A stretch of 64,000 nt of DNA. It comes from Aestuariivivens marinum (lineage in GTDB: Bacteria > Bacteroidota > Bacteroidia > Flavobacteriales > Flavobacteriaceae). This document shows positions 26,233 through 36,099 of the stretch, in pieces (within the stretch, counting starts at the first letter, position 1; each line of letters opens with the position of its first letter). The position numbers were made by a program, and so were the translations under genes. The notes beneath the pieces are model-generated. The model was given only the letters and a program-made list of their open reading frames with translations. It was not told where the DNA came from and made no database searches. Where the stretch lies: contig NZ_JAKMCR010000008.1 of NCBI RefSeq assembly GCF_022662175.1, forward strand, positions 25,453-89,452, given 5' to 3'.

Positions 26233-26964
26233 TTATTTAAAAATCATGATTAAACGGTCAGAGGTTTTGGTATCGAACTTACGTAATTTATAATCACCAA
26301 AAACTTCCAATAAATTTACTTCAGCTTGATCAAAAAGGGTTTCAAAATCGCTAAGAGTAAAGGCTTTTACGCGTTCGGTAAATTTATATACCTTAGCGTC
26401 CACTTCAAATAGGATGTCCTTAAAAATGTAACCATCCTTTTCATATCGGTTCAATCTAAATTCAATACCATCAACTATTTTAACGTTTTCAGGCACTAAA
26501 TTATCTATAACCTGGGTGCTATTCATAAAATCAATAACACCAAAACCATATTCTTTTAAATCGCCTTTAATGGCTTTAATGGTATTAAGGTTACTGGCAT
26601 CATTTTCAAAGTAACCAAAACTGGTGAATAGGTTAAACACGGCGTCGAATTCCTTTCCAAACGGTTGGCTCATATCGTGTACTTTAAACCGTAATCTATG
26701 GTTTTCGTATTTTTTTGCAAAATTTATACTGTTCTCACTTAAGTCAGCTCCCGTAACATCAAAACCTATTTTATTTAAATAACGTGCATGTCTACCCCTA
26801 CCGCAAGCCAGGTCTAGAATCGTGCCTCCAATTGGAATATTCAAATAACGGGTAAGATTGTCCATAAAAGCATGTGCTTCAGTAGCATCCCTATCTTTGT
26901 ACAATATGTGGTAATACGGTGTATCGAACCAAGAAGTGTACCAAGTTGTAGTGTTGTTGGTCAT
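26233..26964 (-). CDS. Class I SAM-dependent methyltransferase
   Basis: A 243-residue methyltransferase. The SAM-binding glycine loop is ILDLACGRGRHARYLN (about residues 44-59), followed by the acidic strand VTGADLSE and FDAVFNLFTSFGYF, typical of the UbiE/Tam-like group (Methyltransf_25). The substrate is unknown. It heads the cluster with ZIP and DUF4268. A hairpin-rich conserved element lies just upstream of its start codon. Confidence 0.85.
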   Translation of the reverse strand: MTNNTTTWYTSWFDTPYYHILYKDRDATEAHAFMDNLTRYLNIPIGGTILDLACGRGRHARYLNKIGFDVTGADLSENSINFAKKYENHRLRFKVHDMSQPFGKEFDAVFNLFTSFGYFENDASNLNTIKAIKGDLKEYGFGVIDFMNSTQVIDNLVPENVKIVDGIEFRLNRYEKDGYIFKDILFEVDAKVYKFTERVKAFTLSDFETLFDQAEVNLLEVFGDYKLRKFDTKTSDRLIMIFK

Positions 26965-26984
26965 AATATTTTGGTAGTTCCCTC

Positions 26985-27066
26985 GCCCCGATAACTATCG
27001 GTGCGGGTAAGGCTTTCCACTATATCCCTGAAACAAGTTCGGGGGATGCCGCTTCTATCCTTAACC
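26985..27066 (-). ncRNA. Structured intergenic element, possibly a Flavo-1-type RNA
   Basis: Read on the minus strand there are three hairpins: GGAT (AGAAGCGGC) ATCC; CCC-GAA around ACAAG-type bases closing on GGG; and a near-palindrome CCGATA-GT-TATCGG. The segments GGATAGAAGCGGCATCC and GATATAGTGGAAAGCC recur, as I recall, between genes of many Bacteroidota; I cannot confirm the Rfam family without a covariance search. It sits between divergent genes, 20 nt upstream of the methyltransferase start, so it is not a simple terminator of either. Confidence 0.5.
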
Positions 27067-27133
27067 TATATTTTTGTAATTTTTATGTTTGCCGTAAAAT
27101 TACATTATTTTTGCAACCTATTCGAATTAAGAT

Positions 27134-28291
27134 ATGGAAGAAAATTTTAAAATGGTCGCCAAAACCTTATTTGGTTTTGAGGAGCTATTGGCCGACGAGC
27201 TATTACAATTAGGAGCCCAAAAGATACAAAAAGGGACACGTATGGTGTCGTTCTACGGTGACAAAGGCTTTATGTACAAGGCTAATTTAGGGTTGCGTAC
27301 TGCCATTAAAATTTTAAAACCCATAAAAACCTTTTCCGTTAATAACGAAAAAGATCTCTATAACAATATTTATGCGATGGATTGGGAACAGTACTTAAGT
27401 GCTACAGGAAGCTTAGCCATAGATGCTACGGTGCATTCACATTTGTTTAAACACTCCTTGTTCATTGCCCAAAAAACAAAGGATGCTATAGTTGATAAGT
27501 TTCGAAACACTACAGGACACAGACCCAATGTAGACTTAAAATTTCCGGATGTAAAAATTAATGTGCATATTGATAGACATTCGTGTACAGTGTCTTTAGA
27601 TGCTTCTGGTGACTCCTTGCACAAGCGTGGCTATAAATCGGCTACAAACATTGCTCCTATAAATGAAGTATTAGCAGCTGGATTAATTATGTTGTCTGGT
27701 TGGGATGGACAGTGTGATTTTATGGATCCCATGTGCGGTAGTGGTACCCTGCTTATTGAAGCGGCGATGATAGCCTGTAACATTCCACCTAATTTGATGC
27801 GTAAAGAGTTTGCATTTGAGCGTTGGCAAGACTGGGATGTTGATTTATTTGAAAAAATTGAAGACTCGCTTTTAAAGAAAACTCGGGACTTTCATTATAA
27901 AATTATAGGCTACGACAAAGCACCCAGTGCAGTGGCAAAAGCTAAAGAGAATGTAAAGCATGCCCAATTGGAGGATTTTATACATGTTCAGCATGAAGAT
28001 TTCTTTAAAACCCAAAAGGGAGGCGACCAAAAATTGCATATGGTGTTTAACCCTCCTTATGGTGAACGTTTGAATATAGATATGCAGGATTTTTATAAAA
28101 GCATAGGAGATACATTAAAACAAAGCTACCCAGGTACCGATGCTTGGTTTATAACCAGTAACCTTGATGCGTTAAAACATGTAGGCTTACGGCCTTCAAG
28201 AAAAATTCAACTGTTTAATGCAAAGCTGGAGGCTCGCTTAGTAAAGTATGTGATGTATGAGGGGAGTAAGAAAGGGAAGTATATGAAATAA
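27134..28291 (+). CDS. THUMP-domain rRNA methyltransferase, RlmL N-terminal-like
   Basis: A 385-residue RNA guanine-N2 methyltransferase. It has an N-terminal ferredoxin-like/THUMP region (about 1-165), then the methyltransferase with SAM motif FMDPMCGSGTLLIEAAMIA and catalytic NPPYGERL. It corresponds to the N-terminal half of E. coli RlmKL (m2G2445 of 23S rRNA) or to YpsC of Bacillus; no RlmK half is present. Divergent from the preceding cluster, alone in its unit. Confidence 0.92.
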   Translation: MEENFKMVAKTLFGFEELLADELLQLGAQKIQKGTRMVSFYGDKGFMYKANLGLRTAIKILKPIKTFSVNNEKDLYNNIYAMDWEQYLSATGSLAIDATVHSHLFKHSLFIAQKTKDAIVDKFRNTTGHRPNVDLKFPDVKINVHIDRHSCTVSLDASGDSLHKRGYKSATNIAPINEVLAAGLIMLSGWDGQCDFMDPMCGSGTLLIEAAMIACNIPPNLMRKEFAFERWQDWDVDLFEKIEDSLLKKTRDFHYKIIGYDKAPSAVAKAKENVKHAQLEDFIHVQHEDFFKTQKGGDQKLHMVFNPPYGERLNIDMQDFYKSIGDTLKQSYPGTDAWFITSNLDALKHVGLRPSRKIQLFNAKLEARLVKYVMYEGSKKGKYMK

Positions 28292-28334
28292 CGAGCATTG
28301 TTAAACAACTTGTTTGGAAGAGAATCTGTTCAGT

Positions 28335-28450
28335 CCAAAATGTCATTCAGAAGAGTAAGGTGATGTGACAATCCCTTTCATTTTACTGGTTATTATAAAT
28401 TTACAGAAGGTTTTATTATTTGTTCTTCAGATCTCACGATGACCTAAAAG
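28335..28450. repeat. Degenerate REP-like palindromic sequence
   Basis: In the 291-bp gap before parE, TGTCATTC...GTGACAATCCC at the left and AGATCTCACGATGACC at the right are roughly inverted copies. This is the pattern of decayed extragenic palindromes common in Bacteroidota. Nothing else is evident in the gap. Confidence 0.4.
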
Positions 28451-28582
28451 AGATAGGTATAGTTAACCAAAGGTTCTCAACAATATTGTATTTTTATTGT
28501 TAATTACTTTGTTTGGTCGCTGTTTCATTTTTTATGTTGAAATGTTATATTAGCGTTCTATCATTTAATTTCACAAGTATTT

Positions 28583-30442
28583 ATGGCAGTGCAATCTAAT
28601 TATACCGAAGACAATATACGTTCACTTGACTGGAAGGAACATATTCGTATGCGACCAGGGATGTATATTGGGAAGCTCGGTGACGGATCATCGCCAGATG
28701 ATGGTATCTATATCCTGTTGAAGGAAGTGCTCGATAACTCCATAGACGAATTTGTTATGGGTGCGGGCAAGACCATTGAAATATCCATACAGGGAAATAA
28801 GGTGATTGTTAGGGATTATGGTCGTGGCATTCCACTGGGGAAAGTTGTAGACGTCGTGTCTAAAATGAATACAGGTGGTAAGTATGACACCAAAGCTTTT
28901 AAGAAGTCAGTAGGCCTAAACGGGGTAGGTACTAAAGCTGTAAATGCCCTTTCCCATTACTTTAGGGTAGAATCTACCAGAGATGGAAAATCTGCTTCAG
29001 CAGAATTTGAGCAAGGGAATTTAACCCATCATGAATTGTTGGACGATACCTCGAGACGCAAAGGGACTAAGGTCTCATTTATACCAGATGATTCTATTTT
29101 TAAGCACTATAAGTTCCGTAGTGAATATGTGGTAAAAATGCTTAAAAACTATGTTTACCTCAATCCCGGGCTCACCATTGTCTTTAACGGGGAAAAATAT
29201 TTTAGTGAAAATGGATTAAAGGATTTGTTAAGTGATAATAGCAATGAATCTGATTTATTGTATCCTATCATACATTTACGAGGTACCGATATTGAAGTGG
29301 CGATTACCCACAGTAAAAGTCAATACAGTGAAGAATACCATTCGTTCGTTAACGGACAAAACACCACTCAGGGTGGAACGCACTTAAATGCCTTTAGGGA
29401 AGCTTTGGTAAAAACCATTCGGGAGTTTTACGGAAAAAACTTTGATGCTTCAGATGTTAGAAAATCCATTATAAGTGCCGTGGCCATTAAAGTTATGGAA
29501 CCTGTTTTCGAAAGCCAGACCAAAACTAAGTTGGGATCAACCGATATGGGTGGTGATTTGCCTACCGTTCGTACTTATATTAATGATTTTGTAAAAACCC
29601 ATCTCGATAACTTCTTACATAAAAACCCCGATACAGCAGAGAAGATACAACGTAAAATTTTGCAAGCAGAGCGAGAGCGAAAAGAATTGTCCGGAATTCG
29701 TAAATTGGCACGTGATCGTGCCAAAAAGGCGAACCTCCATAATAAGAAACTACGTGATTGCCGTGTGCATTTTGGTGATACTAAAAATGAACGAAATTTA
29801 GAAACAACTTTATTTATTACCGAAGGAGATTCAGCATCAGGAAGTATTACCAAATCGCGTGATGTAAATACGCAGGCTGTGTTTAGCTTGAAAGGAAAAC
29901 CCCTTAATTGTTATGGGCTGACCAAAAAAATTGTTTATGAAAATGAAGAGTTTAATTTGCTTCAGGCGGCTTTAAACATTGAAGAATCACTTGAGGATTT
30001 GAGGTATAATAATGTGGTAATTGCTACCGATGCCGATGTAGATGGGATGCATATTCGACTGTTATTGATAACGTTCTTTCTTCAATTTTTTCCTGAATTA
30101 ATAAAAGAAGGTCATCTATATATTCTGCAAACACCCTTGTTTAGGGTGAGAAACAAAAAGGAAACCATTTATTGTTATTCTGAAGAAGAACGATTGAATG
30201 CTATTGAAAAGTTGAAGCCTAAGCCTGAAATAACACGATTTAAGGGACTAGGTGAGATATCGCCGGATGAATTTAAACACTTTATAGGAGAAGATATTCG
30301 ATTAGACCCTGTAATGCTGGATGATAACATGTCCATTGAAGAGCTGTTGGCATTTTATATGGGTAAGAATACACCCTCTAGACAGGAATTTATTATTGAT
30401 AATTTAAAAGTAGAGTTAGACCTTATTGAAGAAGAAAAATAG
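28583..30442 (+). CDS. parE: DNA topoisomerase IV subunit B
   Basis: ATPase/TOPRIM subunit of the type II topoisomerase that decatenates daughter chromosomes (619 residues). GHKL ATPase motifs: [19 protein letters not shown] and [13 protein letters not shown]; the transducer domain follows. TOPRIM motifs: EGDSASGS and [13 protein letters not shown]. parC lies one gene downstream, which supports ParE rather than GyrB. The small membrane protein gene starts at the base directly after its stop codon. Confidence 0.95.
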   Translation: MAVQSNYTEDNIRSLDWKEHIRMRPGMYIGKLGDGSSPDDGIYILLKEVLDNSIDEFVMGAGKTIEISIQGNKVIVRDYGRGIPLGKVVDVVSKMNTGGKYDTKAFKKSVGLNGVGTKAVNALSHYFRVESTRDGKSASAEFEQGNLTHHELLDDTSRRKGTKVSFIPDDSIFKHYKFRSEYVVKMLKNYVYLNPGLTIVFNGEKYFSENGLKDLLSDNSNESDLLYPIIHLRGTDIEVAITHSKSQYSEEYHSFVNGQNTTQGGTHLNAFREALVKTIREFYGKNFDASDVRKSIISAVAIKVMEPVFESQTKTKLGSTDMGGDLPTVRTYINDFVKTHLDNFLHKNPDTAEKIQRKILQAERERKELSGIRKLARDRAKKANLHNKKLRDCRVHFGDTKNERNLETTLFITEGDSASGSITKSRDVNTQAVFSLKGKPLNCYGLTKKIVYENEEFNLLQAALNIEESLEDLRYNNVVIATDADVDGMHIRLLLITFFLQFFPELIKEGHLYILQTPLFRVRNKKETIYCYSEEERLNAIEKLKPKPEITRFKGLGEISPDEFKHFIGEDIRLDPVMLDDNMSIEELLAFYMGKNTPSRQEFIIDNLKVELDLIEEEK

Positions 30443-30919
30443 ATGCGTACCAATAACGGTAAAATTAGAAATATCATCATTTCGGTATATTTTATACTCA
30501 TTGTTGCAGCTATAATCTCATCTACCGTTTTTAGTTTATTTCAAAATCTTACAGGAAGTCCAAAACTTACTTTTTTTGTTTTGTTATTTGGGTTTATCGG
30601 ACTGTTTTTGTTGGTACATTGGATTTCAAGGTATTTTGAATACGACAGTGATGGCATGAAAGTTATTGTCATTAATAAAGGACTGTTATTATCAGATTAC
30701 TTAAATTACAGGGAGCATAAAGTAGAGTTTGAAAAAAAGGATTTAATCGCTTATAAGTTCCGCAATTATTTGGTGTATAAAAGTTTGGTGCTTTATTTAA
30801 AAAGCCGAAATGGTGGCAGTAAGAAAGTAAGTTTTAATATCACCTTAGTAGATAGAAGAAAACGAAAATATATTAGGCAGTCCTTAAGGAAAATGGTTAA
30901 AGCCAACCAAGGAATGTAA
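30443..30919 (+). CDS. Membrane protein with PH-like soluble domain, between parE and parC
   Basis: A 158-residue protein with two N-terminal hydrophobic helices (about residues 11-33 and 42-62). A soluble domain follows with alternating beta-strand pattern and a final basic helix (RRKRKYIRQSLRKMVK), reminiscent of bacterial PH-like domains of the YcxB/YdbS type. No characterised homologue is recognised. Its ATG abuts the parE stop and parC begins 50 nt after its stop, so it belongs to the topoisomerase IV operon. A role in tethering or sensing near the envelope is speculative. Confidence 0.75.
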   Translation: MRTNNGKIRNIIISVYFILIVAAIISSTVFSLFQNLTGSPKLTFFVLLFGFIGLFLLVHWISRYFEYDSDGMKVIVINKGLLLSDYLNYREHKVEFEKKDLIAYKFRNYLVYKSLVLYLKSRNGGSKKVSFNITLVDRRKRKYIRQSLRKMVKANQGM

Positions 30920-30969
30920 ATTACAGATAAACATTACTTTAAGTGATATTGAGGAAAAGTTAAAAGTTG

Positions 30970-33627
30970 ATGATAGAAGAAGAGAACGACGATTTAGTTA
31001 ACGAACAGGATAAACCAAAGGAAACCATTACCCGGGTTACCGGGATGTATAAAGACTGGTTTCTGGATTATGCTTCGTATGTTATTTTGGAACGTGCAGT
31101 ACCCGCTATAGAAGACGGTTTTAAACCTGTACAACGACGTATTATGCACTCTATGAAGGATCTGGACGACGGACGCTATAATAAGGTAGCCAACATCGTT
31201 GGGCATACCATGCAGTACCATCCCCATGGCGATGCCAGTATTGCAGATGCCATGGTTCAGATAGGGCAAAAGGATTTACTAATAGATACTCAAGGAAACT
31301 GGGGTAACATTTTAACTGGAGATAGTGCGGCTGCATCACGTTACATTGAAGCTCGGTTATCAAAATTTGCCTTAGATGTTGTATACAGTCCTAAGATTAC
31401 CGAGTGGCAAGCCAGTTATGATGGCCGTCGTAAGGAACCTATAAATTTACCGGTTAAGTTTCCTTTGTTATTAGCACAGGGAGGAGAAGGTATAGCAGTG
31501 GGCTTGTCTACAAAAATATTACCGCATAATTTTGTAGAACTTATAGAGGCCTCTATTAAGCATTTGCAAGGGAAACGATTTAAATTAGTCCCTGATTTTC
31601 CAACAGCCGGTATCGCTGATTTTTCCAATTATAATGATGGTTTGCGAGGTGGTAAGGTACGTGTTCGGGCTAAAATATCACAGTTGGATAAGACCACATT
31701 GGTGATTTCTGAAATACCATTTGGAACGACTACCTCTTCTTTAATCGATTCCATATTAAAGGCTAATGATAAGGGTAAAATTAAAATCAAACGCATCGAA
31801 GACAATACCGCAGCTGAAGTTGAAATATTGGTACACTTGCCCTCTGGTCTATCACCAGATAAGACCATCGATGCCCTTTACGCCTTTACCAGTTGCGAAT
31901 CTTCCATTTCACCTTTAGGTTGTGTCATTGAAGATAATAAGCCTTTGTTTATTGGTGTTTCTGAGATGTTGAGACGGTCTACTGACAATACTGTTCAGTT
32001 ATTAAAACAAGAACTGGAAATAAAGTTAGGCGAACTTGAAGAACAATGGCATTTTGCTTCTTTAGAACGTATTTTTATTGAGAATAGGATTTATCGGGAT
32101 ATTGAGGAAGAAGAAACCTGGGAAGGTGTGATCAATGCTATAGATACAGGTCTTCAGCCTCATGTTAAGCATTTAAAACGTTCGATTACAGAAGAAGATA
32201 TTGTGAGGTTAACCGAAATCCGAATTAAACGTATTTCAAAATTTGATATTGATAAAGCCCAACAAAAAATTGAGGCTTTAGAAGAGCAAATAGCTGAAGT
32301 AAAGTATCATTTGGCTCATCTTATCGATTATGCTATTGCGTATTTCACCAGACTAAAAAATGATTATGGTAAAGGCCGTGAACGCAAAACCGAAATCCGA
32401 ATTTTTGATGATGTTGATGCTACAAAGGTGGTTATTAGAAATACGAAGCTTTATGTGAATAGGGAAGAAGGCTTTATTGGTACTGCTTTGCGTCGTGATG
32501 AGTACGTATGCGATTGTAGTGATATAGACGATATTATCGTGTTTACAAAACAAGGTAAAATGATGGTGACTAAAGTAGACACCAAAACCTTTGTTGGTAA
32601 GGATATTATTCATGTGGCAGTCTTTAAAAAGAAAGACAAGCGTACCATATACAACATGATTTATCGTGATGGTTCCCGCGGGCCTTCCTATATCAAGCGT
32701 TTTGCTGTGACCGGCATCACTCGGGATAGGGAATACGATTTAACCAATGAAAATAAGGGTTCTACGGTACTCTATTTTTCGGCAAATCCAAATGGGGAAG
32801 CCGAAGTGGTTACCGTGTTATTGCGCCAAGCAGGAAGCATTAAAAAATTAAAATGGGATATCGATTTCGCCGATATCCTCATTAAAGGACGGGTTTCTAA
32901 GGGTAATTTAGTGACCAAGTACAGCGTGAAGCGTATCGAACTCAAGGAAAAGGGGTTGTCTACTCTAAAACCGCGAAAAATTTGGTTCGACGATGCAGTA
33001 CAGCGTATCAATGTAGACGGTAGAGGGGAGCTTATAGGTGAATTTAGGGGTGAAGATAAACTGTTAATCATTACCCAATCGGGTGTTGTAAAAACTCTTA
33101 CTCCTGAAGTGACCATGCATTTTGATGATGATATGATTGTTCTTGAAAAATGGGTCCCCAAAAAACCAATATCTGTTATTTATTACAATGGAGAAAAGGA
33201 ATTGTATTATGTTAAACGCTTTTTAATTGAAAACGAGGGCAAAGAAGAAAATTTTATTTCAGATCATCCTAACTCTCAATTAGAGATTGTGTCTACCGAT
33301 TGGAAACCAATGGCTGAGGTGGTGTTTGCTAAAGAACGGGGTAAGGATAGAAAGGACAATATGCAAGTGGATTTGGAAGCATTTATAGCTGTAAAAGGTA
33401 TTATGGCTTTAGGAAACCAGTTGACAAAAGATAGGATAAATCAAATAAATCTTTTAGATCCATTGCCTTATGAGGCTCCTAAAGAGGTCCATGCAGATGA
33501 TTTAGAAGTGGTAGATGAAGAAGAGGTTGTTGGTGAAACAAAAAAAGAGTCAGAGGCTTCAACTAATGGCGAAGCCAATAATGATGATTTAGAAATAGAT
33601 AGAGAGGGACAGATTACCTTGTTTTAA
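30970..33627 (+). CDS. parC: DNA topoisomerase IV subunit A
   Basis: DNA-cleaving subunit (885 residues). The catalytic tyrosine is Tyr125 in AAASRYIEARL; the winged-helix region IEDGFKPVQRRI and the quinolone-region motif HPHGDASIADAMVQ are normal. A coiled-coil tower and a C-terminal beta-pinwheel with weakened blade repeats follow, and a long acidic tail (about residues 840-885, Glu/Asp-rich) ends the protein. I start at the ATG at 30970; the preceding TTG would add one residue. The final 4 bp overlap the convergent terC gene. Confidence 0.95.
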   Translation: MIEEENDDLVNEQDKPKETITRVTGMYKDWFLDYASYVILERAVPAIEDGFKPVQRRIMHSMKDLDDGRYNKVANIVGHTMQYHPHGDASIADAMVQIGQKDLLIDTQGNWGNILTGDSAAASRYIEARLSKFALDVVYSPKITEWQASYDGRRKEPINLPVKFPLLLAQGGEGIAVGLSTKILPHNFVELIEASIKHLQGKRFKLVPDFPTAGIADFSNYNDGLRGGKVRVRAKISQLDKTTLVISEIPFGTTTSSLIDSILKANDKGKIKIKRIEDNTAAEVEILVHLPSGLSPDKTIDALYAFTSCESSISPLGCVIEDNKPLFIGVSEMLRRSTDNTVQLLKQELEIKLGELEEQWHFASLERIFIENRIYRDIEEEETWEGVINAIDTGLQPHVKHLKRSITEEDIVRLTEIRIKRISKFDIDKAQQKIEALEEQIAEVKYHLAHLIDYAIAYFTRLKNDYGKGRERKTEIRIFDDVDATKVVIRNTKLYVNREEGFIGTALRRDEYVCDCSDIDDIIVFTKQGKMMVTKVDTKTFVGKDIIHVAVFKKKDKRTIYNMIYRDGSRGPSYIKRFAVTGITRDREYDLTNENKGSTVLYFSANPNGEAEVVTVLLRQAGSIKKLKWDIDFADILIKGRVSKGNLVTKYSVKRIELKEKGLSTLKPRKIWFDDAVQRINVDGRGELIGEFRGEDKLLIITQSGVVKTLTPEVTMHFDDDMIVLEKWVPKKPISVIYYNGEKELYYVKRFLIENEGKEENFISDHPNSQLEIVSTDWKPMAEVVFAKERGKDRKDNMQVDLEAFIAVKGIMALGNQLTKDRINQINLLDPLPYEAPKEVHADDLEVVDEEEVVGETKKESEASTNGEANNDDLEIDREGQITLF

Positions 33628-34412
33628 TTAGATGTTTTTTTAGTTCTATAGTTCAAAAATTCTACAAATAGAGAAAAAGCAATAGCAAAGTAAAGATATC
33701 CTTTGGGAATTGCTCCTACGTTTTTGTCAAAAAATGTCGTGTGTGATAGATGTGCAGCCTCAGTTATTAGCATAAAGCCAATCAAAATCAAAAAGGCAAG
33801 CCCGAGCATCTGTATACTTGGGTGTGTGTCAATGAATTTTCTAATGGGATTAGCAAAACCAATCATTATGGCTATTGAGATAACTACAGCTATTATCATT
33901 AAAGCTAAATTGTAATTATGATTTTCATGTAACCCATTGGTCATACCCACAGCAGTTAATATGGAATCTATTGAAAAAATAAAATCGATAATTAAAATTT
34001 GTGTTACAGCTTGGGATAATGAATGGATCTTTTTATTCTTTATCACATTTTTATCATGATTGGGGGTTTCAACTTTTTCTTTTATTTCGGAAGTACTTTT
34101 ATAAATTAAGAACAGCCCTCCTAAGAATAGTATGATGGCTTGCCAACTTAGACCTATACTTAACCAAGTGGTATCAATTTTATAAAATGGCTCCTTTAAT
34201 GCTATTAAAAAGCTTACAAAAAACAATAAAGTTATACGTTGAACCATTGCAAGTATTAATCCAATATTTGTTGCTTTGCTTCTTTGTTTTTCCGGTAGTT
34301 TATTTGCCGCAATGGATATAAAAACAATATTGTCTATACCTAAAATAATTTCTAAAAAAGTTAAGGTCAATAATGCCATGATGGCATCACTGGTAAGAAA
34401 GAAATCAAACAT
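33624..34412 (-). CDS. TerC-family integral membrane protein
   Basis: A 262-residue membrane protein with about seven hydrophobic helices. It carries the TerC signature FLEIILGIDNIVFISI near the N terminus and IIDFIFSIDSILTAVGM in the middle; the acidic residues within helices (E, D) are the proposed metal site. Family members include Alx and the manganese exporter MeeF/YceF-like proteins that metallate exported enzymes. Mn2+ export is the likeliest role, by homology. It is monocistronic, with a decayed gene upstream. Confidence 0.9.
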   Translation of the reverse strand: MFDFFLTSDAIMALLTLTFLEIILGIDNIVFISIAANKLPEKQRSKATNIGLILAMVQRITLLFFVSFLIALKEPFYKIDTTWLSIGLSWQAIILFLGGLFLIYKSTSEIKEKVETPNHDKNVIKNKKIHSLSQAVTQILIIDFIFSIDSILTAVGMTNGLHENHNYNLALMIIAVVISIAIMIGFANPIRKFIDTHPSIQMLGLAFLILIGFMLITEAAHLSHTTFFDKNVGAIPKGYLYFAIAFSLFVEFLNYRTKKTSN

Positions 34413-34498
34413 GAAACTTTGGTTTTACCAAAAATAATAAAAGAAAATGTATGCACTATCTCTAGAAATCAACTTATTTTATGCATTCAATTAATAAA

Positions 34499-35175
34499 AT
34501 TATGCAGGAGTATCAATCTTCCAAAACTAAATGTCCTTCTGCTTGTAAATCCAATATTTTTGCAAAGAGAAATAGAATTTTTTGATTTGATCCACATGTA
34601 AAAGGGGTGTTTTTCTTTTATGGAAAATACCTTTAGAAAGATAGTTGATTAACTGTTTAGTATTGCCTTTACAGAATGATTATGGCATATTATTACCGCA
34701 TTAATTTCAATAAAATCATGGGTTTGCATATACACCAATAGCAGCAATCAATTGATCTTCTTTATAAATCCCAAAGTATTGTACTTGTTGTTGTGTTTTT
34801 TGATTTAAAATATTCAGGATAGGCCAATTTTACGAGTTGGATGAGGTCGTTGTGATGTGTGTGGGTGAGTTCAATATTTTTCAGTAATATAATAATCAAT
34901 TGAGGTATATATATTATTTGTAAACCTATATATTGCTTGGGAGCTTTAAAATTTATAGGCATTTTAGGTTTATCTCAAACAATAAAGAAATTCTTAGTTA
35001 TACAGGCATGCTTTTGTATGGTATAGCAGGTATCTTGGTCATTGATAAAGTCACTAAAAGATGCATAATCTAAATGATAGAATTTCACATTATCATAATC
35101 AATAGCTTGATCCCATTGATGTTTGGTAAGTGAACACCAAATTGGATTGTTTAAAGGAGCCTTGTCGAGTAAATT
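34499..35175 (-). pseudogene. Decayed GNAT-family acetyltransferase
   Basis: The 770 bp between miaA and terC hold no intact gene, but minus-strand translation shows the pieces of one GNAT protein in order. These are PINLLDKAPLNNPIWCSLT (from about 35174, ending at a stop near 34976), then FKAPKQYIGLQ, then NDLIQLVKLAYPEYFKSKNT and FGIYKEDQLIAAIGVY, then DFIEINAVI, LLHVDQ, NIGFTSRRTFSF and FWKIDTPA followed by a stop. The pieces fall in different frames and are interrupted by stops, so at least three or four frameshifts are needed. The order fits the acetyl-CoA fold (beta4 'AAIGVY', C-terminal 'GFTSRR'). Loss seems recent, since similarity remains along the whole length. Confidence 0.8.
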
Positions 35176-35184
35176 AATAGGAAA

Positions 35185-36099
35185 CTAATTTTCAGTATCA
35201 ATTTTTTCTTTTATAGCATTTATGATAACATCAATAGGCGTTAAGTAGTCAAACCAAATAACATCTTCTCTTTTTCTAAACCAAGTAAGTTGTCGTTTAG
35301 CAAATCGACGCGAGTTCTTTTTTATTTCAGAAATTGCAAAATCCAACGTCCATTTGTTACTAAAATAATGAAACAATTCCTTATAGCCTACGGTATTCAA
35401 AGCATTTAACTGTTGGTATGGTAATAAAGCTCTGGCTTCATCGATTAATCCTTGTTCAACCATTAAACCCACCCGCTGATTGATACGATCATAAATTATG
35501 TCCCGTTCGGCTTTTAAACCAATAGTTATGATCTTAAAGTTACGTTTATTTTTTCCTTTGTTTAAAAAGGATGAATACGGCTTACCGGTACCAATGCAAA
35601 TTTCTAAAGCTCTAATTACTCTATGTGGATTATCAACAGCAATGGTATTAAAGGCTTTTATGTCTAAGGTTTTTAATTGATTTTGTAAACTGGCTAGCCC
35701 TTTGTCTTGAAGTTGCTTGTTCAAGTTTTTACGAATCTTTTTATCTACATCTGGAAATTCATCCAATCCATTGGTAACAGCATCGACATATAGTCCAGAA
35801 CCACCAACCATAATAACGACATCATGCTTTTTAAATAGCATATTTAAACAAGATATCGCATCTTTTTCAAAAGCACCAACACTATAATGGTCTTGTATGG
35901 ATTTATGATGGATAAAATGATGCTTAGCCTGAGATAATTCATCTTGGGTTGGGGCAGCTGTACCAATTTGCATTTCTTTAAAAAATTGGCGAGAATCAGC
36001 CGAAATAATTTCAGTATTAAAATGTTTAGCCAATTTAATACTTAATGTTGTTTTACCGATGGCCGTTGGTCCAATTATGGAAATTAGGTGTTTAGTCAT
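35185..36099 (-). CDS. miaA: tRNA dimethylallyltransferase
   Basis: Adds a dimethylallyl group to A37 of tRNAs reading UNN codons. P-loop IIGPTAIGKTTLS lies near the N terminus, followed by ISADSRQFFKEMQIGTA and the DVVIMVGGSGLYVDAV segment; the C-terminal RFAKRQLTWFRK is conserved. Start at the ATG giving MTKHLISIIG (36099); the frame extends 19 codons into the upstream channel gene, without family similarity. The chosen start overlaps that gene by 8 bp, so translation may be coupled. Confidence 0.94.
   Translation of the reverse strand: MTKHLISIIGPTAIGKTTLSIKLAKHFNTEIISADSRQFFKEMQIGTAAPTQDELSQAKHHFIHHKSIQDHYSVGAFEKDAISCLNMLFKKHDVVIMVGGSGLYVDAVTNGLDEFPDVDKKIRKNLNKQLQDKGLASLQNQLKTLDIKAFNTIAVDNPHRVIRALEICIGTGKPYSSFLNKGKNKRNFKIITIGLKAERDIIYDRINQRVGLMVEQGLIDEARALLPYQQLNALNTVGYKELFHYFSNKWTLDFAISEIKKNSRRFAKRQLTWFRKREDVIWFDYLTPIDVIINAIKEKIDTEN

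Noticed and set aside
32772..33161. 129-codon antisense frame in parC
   Set aside because: Contained in a conserved topoisomerase coding region; no independent features.
34762..34962. 66-codon minus-strand frame as a stand-alone gene
   Set aside because: Its translation is the middle of a frameshifted acetyltransferase, so it is a pseudogene piece.
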